The notes beneath the pieces were generated by a model. The model saw only the letters and a program-made list of their open reading frames with translations, had not been told where the DNA came from and did not search any database. From Clavibacter sp. VKM Ac-2872 (lineage in GTDB: Bacteria; Actinomycetota; Actinomycetes; Actinomycetales; Microbacteriaceae), in assembly GCF_015351105.1 (NCBI RefSeq), contig NZ_JADKRR010000001.1, positions 1,407,069 through 1,471,068 of the forward strand: 64,000 nt of DNA, in the 5' to 3' direction. Made by a program: the position numbers and the translations under genes. This document shows positions 18,453-24,863 of this stretch, one piece after another; the first letter of the stretch is position 1; every line of letters starts with the position of its first letter.

Positions 18453-18689
18453 ATGCTCGCTCCCGCGCTCGCTCATCTGGTCAAGGGCATCGTCGAGCAC
18501 CCGGACGACGTCTCCGTGACGAGCAAGGGATCCCCCCGCGGCGAGGTCCTCGAGGTGCGCGTGCACCCCGAGGACCTCGGCCGGGTCATCGGCCGAGCGG
18601 GTCGCACCGCGAAGGCCCTCCGGACGCTCGTCTCGGCTCTCGCCGACGGCCAGCGCGTCCGCGTCGATGTGGTGGACACCGATTCCTGA
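18453..18689 (+). CDS. KH-domain RNA-binding protein (KhpA/YlqC type)
   Basis: A 78-residue single KH domain with the GxxG loop in VIGRAGRTAKALRTLV. The family usually sits between rpsP and rimM and, with a KhpB partner, binds RNA and affects cell division and envelope growth in other Gram-positives. The last 23 nt overlap rimM. Confidence 0.93.
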   Translation: MLAPALAHLVKGIVEHPDDVSVTSKGSPRGEVLEVRVHPEDLGRVIGRAGRTAKALRTLVSALADGQRVRVDVVDTDS

Positions 18690-19308
18690 GGACATCGCCC
18701 GTGACCCCGCGGCGTTCCGCGTTGGCCGGCTGACCAAGGCGCACGGGCTCAAGGGCGCCGTGAAGCTCGAGCTGTTCACGGACGACCCCGACAAGCGCTT
18801 CACGCCCGGAGCCGAGTTCTCGCTCCAGGTCCCCGAGTCGTCCCCCTGGCACGGCCGGTCCCTCACGCTCACCGAGCTCCGCTGGTACAACAGCCACCCC
18901 GTGGGCTTCTTCGAGGGCGTCGCCGATCGCACCGCGGCCGAGTCGCTCGCCAAGGCCATCCTCTGGATGACGCCGCCGGCCGACGAGCCCGCCGAGCCCG
19001 ACGCCTGGTACGACCACCAGCTCGTGGGCCTGAAGGTCCTCCGCGACGGCGTCGAGGTCGGCACCGTCGCGCTCGTCGACCACTTCCCGGCGCAGGACCT
19101 GCTGCACGTCGACACCCCATCGGGCACAGTCCTCGTCCCCTTCGTCCAGGCCATCGTCCCGTCGGTCGATGTGGAGGCCGGCACGCTCGTCGTCACGCCG
19201 CCCCTCGGGCTCTTCGAGGAGGTCCCGGACGAGAAGCCGACGCCCGTGGACGCCGAGACGGCGGATGCCGAGCCCGCGGACGCCCCCGAGGGCGACGACG
19301 CCCGCTGA
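18667..19308 (+). CDS. rimM: Ribosome maturation factor RimM
   Basis: A 213-residue protein that assists 16S rRNA 3'-domain processing and binds S19. The N-terminal RimM domain opens [19 protein letters not shown], and the C-terminal PRC-barrel domain runs from about residue 105 ([14 protein letters not shown]). The only usable in-frame start is ATG 18667, inside the KH gene, so the two overlap by 23 nt and are probably translationally coupled. The C-terminus adds an acidic tail of about 30 residues. Confidence 0.93.
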   Translation: MWWTPIPEDIARDPAAFRVGRLTKAHGLKGAVKLELFTDDPDKRFTPGAEFSLQVPESSPWHGRSLTLTELRWYNSHPVGFFEGVADRTAAESLAKAILWMTPPADEPAEPDAWYDHQLVGLKVLRDGVEVGTVALVDHFPAQDLLHVDTPSGTVLVPFVQAIVPSVDVEAGTLVVTPPLGLFEEVPDEKPTPVDAETADAEPADAPEGDDAR

Positions 19309-19309
19309 C

Positions 19310-19996
19310 ATGCGGATCGACATCGTCTCGATCTTCCCGGAGTTCTTCGGGGTGCTCGACATCTCCCTCCTCGGACGTGCGCGGCAGTCCGGTCTCATCG
19401 ACCTCCGCGTGCACGACCTGCGCGCCTTTACGCACGACCGCCACCGCACCGTCGACGACACCCCCTACGGTGGTGGAGCCGGCATGGTCATGCGCCCCGA
19501 GCCCTGGGGCGAGGCCATGGACGAGGTGCTCGCCGACGACACGGATCCGGTCGTCGTCTTCCCGTCGCCCGCCGGCGAGGTCTTCACGCAGGCCATGGCG
19601 CAGGAGCTCTCCGCGGAACCGCACCTCGCGTTCGGCTGCGGCCGCTACGAGGGCATCGACCAGCGCGTCGTCGACCACACGGCCACGCGCGCCCGGGTGC
19701 GCCTGGTGAGCCTCGGCGACTACGTGCTGAACGGCGGCGAGGTCGCCGTCATGGCCATGATCGAGGCCATCGGCCGGCTCGTCCCCGGCGTCGTGGGCAA
19801 CCCCGCGAGCCTCGTGGAGGAGAGCCACTCCGACGGCCTGCTCGAGCACCCGAGCTACACGAAGCCGCCCGAGTGGCGGGGGCTCGCCGTGCCCGACGTG
19901 CTGCGCAGCGGCAACCACGGCGCCATCGCGGCGTGGCGTCGCGAGCAGCAGCTCGAGCGCACGCGCCGGGTCCGCCCGGACCTGCTCCCGGACTGA
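19310..19996 (+). CDS. trmD: tRNA (guanine-N1)-methyltransferase TrmD
   Basis: A 228-residue SPOUT methyltransferase that makes m1G37 using S-adenosylmethionine. Trefoil-knot and active-site motifs are present: [28 protein letters not shown] and [17 protein letters not shown] 19310 starts 2 nt after the rimM stop. Confidence 0.98.
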   Translation: MRIDIVSIFPEFFGVLDISLLGRARQSGLIDLRVHDLRAFTHDRHRTVDDTPYGGGAGMVMRPEPWGEAMDEVLADDTDPVVVFPSPAGEVFTQAMAQELSAEPHLAFGCGRYEGIDQRVVDHTATRARVRLVSLGDYVLNGGEVAVMAMIEAIGRLVPGVVGNPASLVEESHSDGLLEHPSYTKPPEWRGLAVPDVLRSGNHGAIAAWRREQQLERTRRVRPDLLPD

Positions 19997-20017
19997 CCCG
20001 CGCCGCAGCCGCTCCCG

Positions 20018-20782
20018 CTAGGAGCGCGCGGTGAGGATGAGCGGACCGGCCTCCGTGATGGCGACCGTGTGCTCCATGTGCGCGCCGCGCGAGCCGTCGG
20101 CGCTCCGGAGCGTCCAGCCGTCCTTGTCCGTGTAGATCTCGTCGGTGCTCTGCAGGAACCACGGCTCGATCGCGATGACGAGTCCGGGTCGCAGCGGGAC
20201 GCCGCGGTTCGGACGACCCTGGTTGGCGATGTGCGGGTCGCCGTGCATCGTGCGCCCGACGCCGTGCCCGCCGAAGTCGGTGTTGACCGAGTACCCGGCC
20301 TCCGTCGCGACGGCGCCGATGGCGGCCGAGATGTCGCCGGTGCGTCCGCCCGGCTGCGCCGCGCGGATCCCGGCCTCGAGCGCGGCGGTCGTCACCTCGA
20401 TGAGGCGGACGTCCTCCGCGCGCGGCGTCCCGACGATGACGCTCACGGCCGAGTCGCTGACCCAGCCGTCGACGCTGGCGGCGAAGTCGAGGCTCAGGAG
20501 GTCGCCGTCCTGCAGCCGGTAGTCGTGGGGGAGCCCGTGCAGCACGCCGTCGTTGACGGACGTGCAGAGCACCTTGCCGAAGGGCATGGCGCCGAAGGAC
20601 GGGTGGTAGTCGATGTAGCAGGACTCCGCGCCGCGCTGGCGGATCATCCGGTGCGCCTCACGGTCGAGGTCGAGGAGGTTCACGCCGACGTCGGCCTTCG
20701 CGGCGAGGGCGGTGAGCACGGAGGCCACGAACTCCCCGGCGGGTCGCATCTGGTCCATCTCGGCGGGCGTTCGCAGTTCCAT
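20018..20782 (-). CDS. map: Methionine aminopeptidase, type I
   Basis: A 254-residue metalloenzyme that removes the initiator Met. The five metal ligands are in place: Asp in LSLDFAA and VSDSAVS, His in GHGVGRTMHGDPHI, Glu in AIEPWFL and HMEHTVAI. There is no N-terminal zinc-finger or SH3-binding extension. The start may be ATG 20782 or the adjacent GTG 20785; the -10-like hexamer 7 nt before the GTG would favour the latter if the mRNA is leaderless. Confidence 0.96.
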   Translation of the reverse strand: MELRTPAEMDQMRPAGEFVASVLTALAAKADVGVNLLDLDREAHRMIRQRGAESCYIDYHPSFGAMPFGKVLCTSVNDGVLHGLPHDYRLQDGDLLSLDFAASVDGWVSDSAVSVIVGTPRAEDVRLIEVTTAALEAGIRAAQPGGRTGDISAAIGAVATEAGYSVNTDFGGHGVGRTMHGDPHIANQGRPNRGVPLRPGLVIAIEPWFLQSTDEIYTDKDGWTLRSADGSRGAHMEHTVAITEAGPLILTARS

Positions 20783-20785
20783 CAC

Positions 20786-20798
20786 GCGGAGGATCCTA
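20786..20798 (-). promoter_or_regulatory. Candidate leaderless promoter of map
   Basis: Read on the minus strand, TAGGAT (20798-20793) is followed by 7 nt and then GTG ATG. The spacing puts the transcription start on the GTG. Confidence 0.4.
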
Positions 20799-20843
20799 CG
20801 GGAGCCGGGCTACGACGCCCCTGTGGCGCCCAGGATCAGCTCG

Positions 20844-20855
20844 TACCATCGACCC
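20844..20855 (+). promoter_or_regulatory. Candidate leaderless promoter of the 163-residue membrane protein
   Basis: TACCAT at 20844-20849, 6 nt (cgaccc), ATG at 20856. Together with the map element it forms a short divergent promoter region. Confidence 0.5.
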
Positions 20856-21347
20856 ATGCAGCAGTCCCCGCTCCTCGGCCTCCGCCGCGTGCTCTACCGC
20901 TGGCAGTTCGCCGCGGTGGTCGTGCTGCCCGCCTGGCTCCTGGTGGGCTGGGCGGCGTTCGGTTCCGGCGGATGGGAGCTCCTCCTCGTGATGCTCGCGG
21001 CGGGCGCCCTCGGGATCGCCCTGATCCTCGGCCTCGGCCTCGGCCTGGCCCGGCGCTCCGTCCGCACGGCCCGGGCCGTCTCGCCGACGGACGCGGTCGC
21101 GATGGGCGTGCTGACCCTCGCCGTCGTCGGCACGGGCACCTACTCCGTCGTGAGCACCTGGTGCGCCGTCGTCGCGGCCCTCGCCGCGGTCGCGCTCGTC
21201 GCGCTGGGCATCCGGCAGCTCGTCGCGGAGGCGCGGCAGCGCATGCAGGAGGTCATCGCGGTCATCGAGCGCGACGCCCAGCCGCGTCCCCCCGAGTGGA
21301 AGCCAGCCGAGGGGCCCGGCGCGGGACGCACCATCCGGCTCGACTGA
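20856..21347 (+). CDS. Small integral membrane protein, unknown function
   Basis: A 163-residue protein with about four hydrophobic segments (roughly residues 16-34, 38-62, 78-95, 98-117) and a hydrophilic C-terminal tail containing AEARQRMQEVIAVIERD. No family recognised. The tail is cytoplasmic by the positive-inside rule. It is transcribed divergently from map and followed by rplS after a 171-bp gap. Confidence 0.75.
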   Translation: MQQSPLLGLRRVLYRWQFAAVVVLPAWLLVGWAAFGSGGWELLLVMLAAGALGIALILGLGLGLARRSVRTARAVSPTDAVAMGVLTLAVVGTGTYSVVSTWCAVVAALAAVALVALGIRQLVAEARQRMQEVIAVIERDAQPRPPEWKPAEGPGAGRTIRLD

Positions 21348-21371
21348 TCCGTCGTCCGCGGGCTCCGCGCT

Positions 21372-21401
21372 TTGCGCTCGACGCGCCCGAGGTGACACAA
21401 T
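21372..21401 (+). promoter_or_regulatory. Candidate rplS promoter
   Basis: TTGCGC (21372-21377) and CACAAT (21396-21401) are spaced by 18 bp, the best sigma70-like pair in the window. It gives a leader of about 110 nt before rplS, long enough to hold a regulatory structure, though none was established. Confidence 0.5.
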
Positions 21402-21518
21402 GGGCGATCGTGCCTGCCGTCGACCCTGCCACGGGGGAGTCGGCCACTCATGCGGGCCGTTCCCCTTCCAGACATTGATGCGCAGTCGACCCGTGGCGGT
21501 TGCAGAGAGCGGTACACC

Positions 21519-21863
21519 ATGCACATCCTCGATTCCGTCGACAAGGCGTCGCTGCGGTCGGACATCCCCGACTTCCGCGCCGGCGACACGGTCAAGGTCC
21601 ACGTCAACATCGTCGAGGGCAGCCGCTCGCGCATCCAGGTGTTCCAGGGCATCGTCATCGGCCGCCAGGGCGAGGGCGTCCGCGAGACGTTCTGCGTCCG
21701 CAAGGTCAGCTTCCAGGTCGGCGTCGAGCGCACCTTCCCGGTGCACTCCCCGGTCATCGACCACATCGAGGTCGTGACGCGCGGCGACGTGCGTCGCGCC
21801 AAGCTGTACTTCCTGCGCGATCTGCGCGGCAAGAAGGCGAAGATCAAGGAGAAGCGCTCCTAG
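21519..21863 (+). CDS. rplS: 50S ribosomal protein L19
   Basis: A 114-residue protein with the L19 core: [32 protein letters not shown] and the basic C-terminus [13 protein letters not shown] 21519 ([12 protein letters not shown]) is the conserved family start. It precedes lepB, as in many actinobacteria. Confidence 0.97.
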   Translation: MHILDSVDKASLRSDIPDFRAGDTVKVHVNIVEGSRSRIQVFQGIVIGRQGEGVRETFCVRKVSFQVGVERTFPVHSPVIDHIEVVTRGDVRRAKLYFLRDLRGKKAKIKEKRS

Positions 21864-21887
21864 AGCGTCCACACCTGTCATCCCACC

Positions 21888-21919
21888 GAGCTCCCGGCAT
21901 CTACACTTGCCGGGAGCTC
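21888..21919. repeat. 12-bp inverted repeat with the lepB -10 in its loop
   Basis: gagctcccggca (21888-21899) is the exact reverse complement of tgccgggagctc (21908-21919). The 8-nt loop is tctacact. It can act as the rplS terminator. The loop contains TACACT (21902-21907), the only good -10 hexamer for lepB. Confidence 0.7.
21902..21907 (+). promoter_or_regulatory. Candidate -10 element for lepB
   Basis: TACACT at 21902-21907, 22 nt before the lepB ATG, lies wholly in the loop of the inverted repeat. The predicted mRNA would start inside the right arm and keep an aggcgg ribosome binding site. Confidence 0.45.
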
Positions 21920-21929
21920 AGGCGGTTAA

Positions 21930-22682
21930 ATGACAGACAGCACGGCGCCCATGGAGACCAGATCCTCGGGCAGGCACAGCGACAAGGGGTCGCGTGGATG
22001 GAAGACGTTCCTCCGGGACGTCCTCGTCATCTTCGTGGTGGCCCTCCTCGTATCGATCCTGATCAAGGCGTTCCTGATCCGGTCGTTCTACATCCCGTCG
22101 TCCTCCATGGAGGACACGCTGCAGATCGACGACCGCATCGTGGTCAACCAGCTCACACCGCGGTTCGTGCCGCTCGAGCGCGGTGACGTGGTCGTCTTCC
22201 GCGATCCCGGGGGCTGGCTCACGCCGTCGCCCGAGGTCGACAAGCCGCCGCTCGCCGCCGCGGTCGACTGGGCCCTCACCACGGTCGGGTTGTCCGCGTC
22301 GGACAGCAACGACCACCTCATCAAGCGACTCATCGGGCTGCCGGGCGATCACGTCGTCTGCTGCAACTCGCTCGGTCAGATGAGCGTGAACGACGTGCCG
22401 CTGGACGAGCCGTACCTCAAGCTCGTCCCCGGCGACACGCGGGCGTCGGACGATCCCTTCGACATCACCGTCCCCGCCGACTCGCTGTGGGTCATGGGCG
22501 ACAACCGGGGCAACTCCGCCGACTCCCGGTACAACGTCGACGGGCCCACGCACGGATTCGTGCCCATCGACCACGTCGTCGGGCGCGCGTTCGTCATCAC
22601 CTGGCCCATCGACCGCTGGTCGATCCTCAGCGACCACCCCGAGACGTTCGGCGACGTGCCCGACCCGGTCCCCGCGGGCTGA
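21930..22682 (+). CDS. lepB: Signal peptidase I
   Basis: A 250-residue membrane-bound serine protease that cleaves Sec and Tat signal peptides. One N-terminal membrane helix (about 27-50) is followed by the Ser nucleophile in IPSSSMEDTL, the general-base Lys in DHLIKRLIGLPGD, and the family GDNRGNSADSR box. The stop overlaps the rnhB start by 1 nt. Confidence 0.97.
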   Translation: MTDSTAPMETRSSGRHSDKGSRGWKTFLRDVLVIFVVALLVSILIKAFLIRSFYIPSSSMEDTLQIDDRIVVNQLTPRFVPLERGDVVVFRDPGGWLTPSPEVDKPPLAAAVDWALTTVGLSASDSNDHLIKRLIGLPGDHVVCCNSLGQMSVNDVPLDEPYLKLVPGDTRASDDPFDITVPADSLWVMGDNRGNSADSRYNVDGPTHGFVPIDHVVGRAFVITWPIDRWSILSDHPETFGDVPDPVPAG

Positions 22683-23341
22683 TGCCCGTCGCGGATCCCA
22701 CGCTCGAGCTGGAGCACGAGCTCCTCCGCGCGGGTGCGAGGTTCGTGATCGGCTGCGACGAGGTGGGCCGCGGTGCCCTCGCGGGACCCGTCGCCGTCGG
22801 CATGGCCGTCGTGGGGCCGGACGCCGTGGGATTCCCACCCGGCCTCCGCGACTCGAAGATGCTCAGTGAGAAGCGCCGCGAGGCGCTGCACCCGGTCGTC
22901 GCCGGGTGGGTCCGGCACTCCGCCATCGGCATGGCCTCCGCGGCCGAGGTCGACGAGCTCGGCATCACCGCGTGCCTCGGCCTCGCCGGACGTCGCGCGC
23001 TCGTCGAGCTGCACCAGGCCGGCGTCCCGCTGCTCGCCAGCGTCGTCCTGCTGGATGGCGCGCACGACTGGCTCACGCCGCACCTCGCCCACCCCGTGCC
23101 CGTGCGCCTGCGCGTCAAGGCCGACCGCGACTGCGCCTCGGTGGCCGCCGCGTCCGTGCTCGCCAAGGTGGAGCGCGACCGGATGATGGCCGTCTGGCAC
23201 GAGGACCTGCCCGAGTACGGGTGGGCGGGCAACAAGGGCTACGGCAGCGCCGCGCACCTCGATGCCATCCGGGCGCGCGGCGCCTCGCCCCTCCATCGGC
23301 GCACGTGGCTCTCCGGCGTGCTCGGCGACGCGACGGCCTGA
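22682..23341 (+). CDS. rnhB: Ribonuclease HII
   Basis: A 219-residue enzyme that cuts RNA in RNA-DNA hybrids and removes misincorporated ribonucleotides. Catalytic acidic residues are visible in GCDEVGRGALAGP, in LLDGAHDW and in VKADRDCASVAAASVLAK. It is coupled to lepB through TGATG. Confidence 0.96.
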   Translation: MPVADPTLELEHELLRAGARFVIGCDEVGRGALAGPVAVGMAVVGPDAVGFPPGLRDSKMLSEKRREALHPVVAGWVRHSAIGMASAAEVDELGITACLGLAGRRALVELHQAGVPLLASVVLLDGAHDWLTPHLAHPVPVRLRVKADRDCASVAAASVLAKVERDRMMAVWHEDLPEYGWAGNKGYGSAAHLDAIRARGASPLHRRTWLSGVLGDATA

Positions 23342-23402
23342 CGCCACGGGAGGGGCACCTCGGGCCGGCCCGTCGACGGAGGGCGGCCGCCTCGCGGGCG
23401 GT

Positions 23403-23417
23403 TAGGATCGACGGACC
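23403..23417 (+). promoter_or_regulatory. Candidate promoter of the DUF2469 gene
   Basis: TAGGAT at 23403-23408 is followed by 9 nt before ATG 23418, implying a leader of at most about 3 nt. Confidence 0.4.
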
Positions 23418-23741
23418 ATGGATGACGACGAGTTCGAGGACTACGACCGCGAGGTGGAGCTGGCGCTCTACCGGGAGTACCGGGACATCGTGTCCCAGTT
23501 CAAGTACGTGGTCGAGACCGAGCGGCGGTTCTACCTCGCCAACGAGGTCGAGCTCGTGCGGCGCGACACGGAGCACGACTTCTACTTCGAGCTCACCATG
23601 AGCGATGTGTGGGTCTGGGACGTCTACCGCTCCGACCGGTTCGTGAAGTCCGTGCGTGTGCTCACCTTCAAGGACGTCAACGTCGAGGAGCTGTCGGCGA
23701 AGGAGTTCGAGCTCCCGAAGGAGCTCGCGATCGACGAGTAG
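23418..23741 (+). CDS. DUF2469 family protein
   Basis: A 107-residue acidic protein of a family confined to actinobacteria and found between rnhB and yraN. Its function is unknown. The sequence is dominated by charged and aromatic residues ([19 protein letters not shown]). From base 23580 to its stop it is repeated, in diverged form, at 27881-28042. This is the only complete copy. Confidence 0.9.
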   Translation: MDDDEFEDYDREVELALYREYRDIVSQFKYVVETERRFYLANEVELVRRDTEHDFYFELTMSDVWVWDVYRSDRFVKSVRVLTFKDVNVEELSAKEFELPKELAIDE

Positions 23742-23848
23742 GGCGCGCCGCTCCCTCTCCAGGGGCGTGATCCGCTCGCCGGGCACGGTCTCGATCCGGG
23801 CCCCCGCGGTGTGCGCGCGCATCGCGCATCCTCGTCGAGGAGGTGCGC

Positions 23849-24205
23849 ATGACACGCGAGCAGGACCTGGGACGACGTGGCGAGGATCTCGCCGTACGAC
23901 ATCCGGTCGAGCGCGGCTACGCGCTCGTCGAGCGCGACGGGCCGTGCCGCGAGGGCGAGGTCGCCCTCGTGATGGCGCACGCGGTCACCACCGTGCTCGT
24001 GGAGGTCACGACGCGCGCGGGGCTCGGCTACGGGAATCCCCTCGAAGCGGTCACGCGGACCACGGCCGCGCGTGTGCGGGTGCTCGCGGACCTCCGGTGC
24101 CAGGCGCATCCGGAGCGACTCGGACCCGTGCGGATCGACGTGGTGGGAGTCGTCTGGCCCCGGGGCGGGCGACCATCGGTCGACGTCGTGCGGTGCGCCT
24201 GCTGA
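23849..24205 (+). CDS. YraN family protein, diverged left copy lacking predicted active-site residues
   Basis: A 118-residue open frame with the same length, the same start context and the same 1-nt overlap with comM as the intact yraN at 28153. The YraN/UPF0102 fold is nuclease-like (PD-(D/E)xK type). Where the right copy reads GEIDLV and VEVKTR, this copy reads GEVALV and VEVTTR, so the Asp and the Lys of the predicted site are gone. ERNWR is also ERDGP. The frame has no stop or frameshift, so it is either recently decayed or kept for a non-catalytic role. ATG 23849 has gaggagg upstream. Confidence 0.75.
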   Translation: MTREQDLGRRGEDLAVRHPVERGYALVERDGPCREGEVALVMAHAVTTVLVEVTTRAGLGYGNPLEAVTRTTAARVRVLADLRCQAHPERLGPVRIDVVGVVWPRGGRPSVDVVRCAC

Positions 24206-24261
24206 TGACCGTCGGGCGCACGCTCGCCGAGGCCCTCTCCGGCGTCGATGGAGCGCTCGTC
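24205..24261 (+). pseudogene. comM 5' fragment (19 codons)
   Basis: From ATG 24205 the codons read [19 protein letters not shown], which matches the comM start at 28509 ([19 protein letters not shown]). Homology stops at 24261, and the frame then runs into unrelated islet sequence until a stop at 24405. The stop codon of the opposite-strand gene (24262-24260) lies exactly on this junction. Confidence 0.8.
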
Positions 24262-24751
24262 ACCGCGAGAGCACGCTGTACACGTAGACGAGCGACGTGG
24301 TCGTCGTCTCGCCGCGCAACACCACCAGCTGCTCCCTGTGGCGCAACGTCGTCACGTCGGTTGCGCCCAGCTGCCGGAGAACGCTCTCCCCTTCCTCCGT
24401 GCTGAGCGTCTGCCCTGGCTGGGGCGCCGGATAGGACGCTCCGTCGCCGAGGCTGGCGCCGTCACCGACGTTGCGGAGTTCGAGGACTCCGCTGATGATC
24501 TCGGGGCTGCCCAGCAACCCGTGAGACAGGGTCGCAGAGGACTGCAGGACCTTCGCCGAGGCTCCGTCCCACCGGAGCCCGGCAACCAGCTCGAGCGTCT
24601 CGACCGGGACGTCGTGGCATCTGTCGGTGATCGAGTTGCAGATGCCGTACATCGTCGTCCGGGCGACGACGTGCTTCACTCCGTAGACGCCGAGAAGCAC
24701 CGCCGCTGTCGTCAGCGCTGTCACGCCGATCGTCCAGGCCCGCTTGTGCAT
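24260..24751 (-). CDS. Membrane-anchored extracytoplasmic protein, unknown function
   Basis: A 163-residue protein with a basic N-terminus (MHKR), one hydrophobic helix (about residues 5-27) acting as a signal anchor, and an extracytoplasmic domain. Cys in YGICNS and DRCHD are six residues apart and may form a disulfide. No lipobox and no known domain. ATG 24751 has agggg upstream. It lies 112 bp beyond the stop of the 780-residue gene on the same strand, with a hairpin between. Its stop codon sits on the edge of the duplicated comM fragment, so the original C-terminus may have been altered. Codon use is less GC-rich than the core genes. Confidence 0.7.
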   Translation of the reverse strand: MHKRAWTIGVTALTTAAVLLGVYGVKHVVARTTMYGICNSITDRCHDVPVETLELVAGLRWDGASAKVLQSSATLSHGLLGSPEIISGVLELRNVGDGASLGDGASYPAPQPGQTLSTEEGESVLRQLGATDVTTLRHREQLVVLRGETTTTSLVYVYSVLSR

Positions 24752-24820
24752 GATCACCCCTGTCGCTTCCGTCACCCTTCCACACCCTCCGGCGCGACCG
24801 CATCGGTCGCGAGACGGACG

Positions 24821-24858
24821 ACCCGTTCGGCGTCCCGAGCTGGGGACGCCGAACGGGT
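24821..24858 (-). terminator. Terminator hairpin after the DUF1906 gene
   Basis: acccgttcggcgtccc (24821-24836) pairs perfectly over 16 bp with gggacgccgaacgggt (24843-24858), with loop gagctg. It begins 5 nt past the stop codon on the minus strand and should separate the DUF1906 gene from the small membrane-protein gene, at least partly. Confidence 0.75.
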
Positions 24859-24863
24859 TCGGG

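Larger units (their letters stand above)
23580..24261 (+). repeat. Left copy of the DUF2469-yraN-comM direct repeat
   Basis: This 682-bp segment matches 27881-28565 in the same orientation, with about 80% identity at the protein level in yraN by eye. It covers the last half of DUF2469, the intergenic spacer, all of yraN and the first 19 codons of comM. It is truncated on its right side in comM. Confidence 0.85.

Noticed and set aside
23843-23848. GTG 23843 as the start of the left yraN copy
   Set aside because: The ATG at 23849 matches the start of the intact copy and has better spacing to gaggagg.
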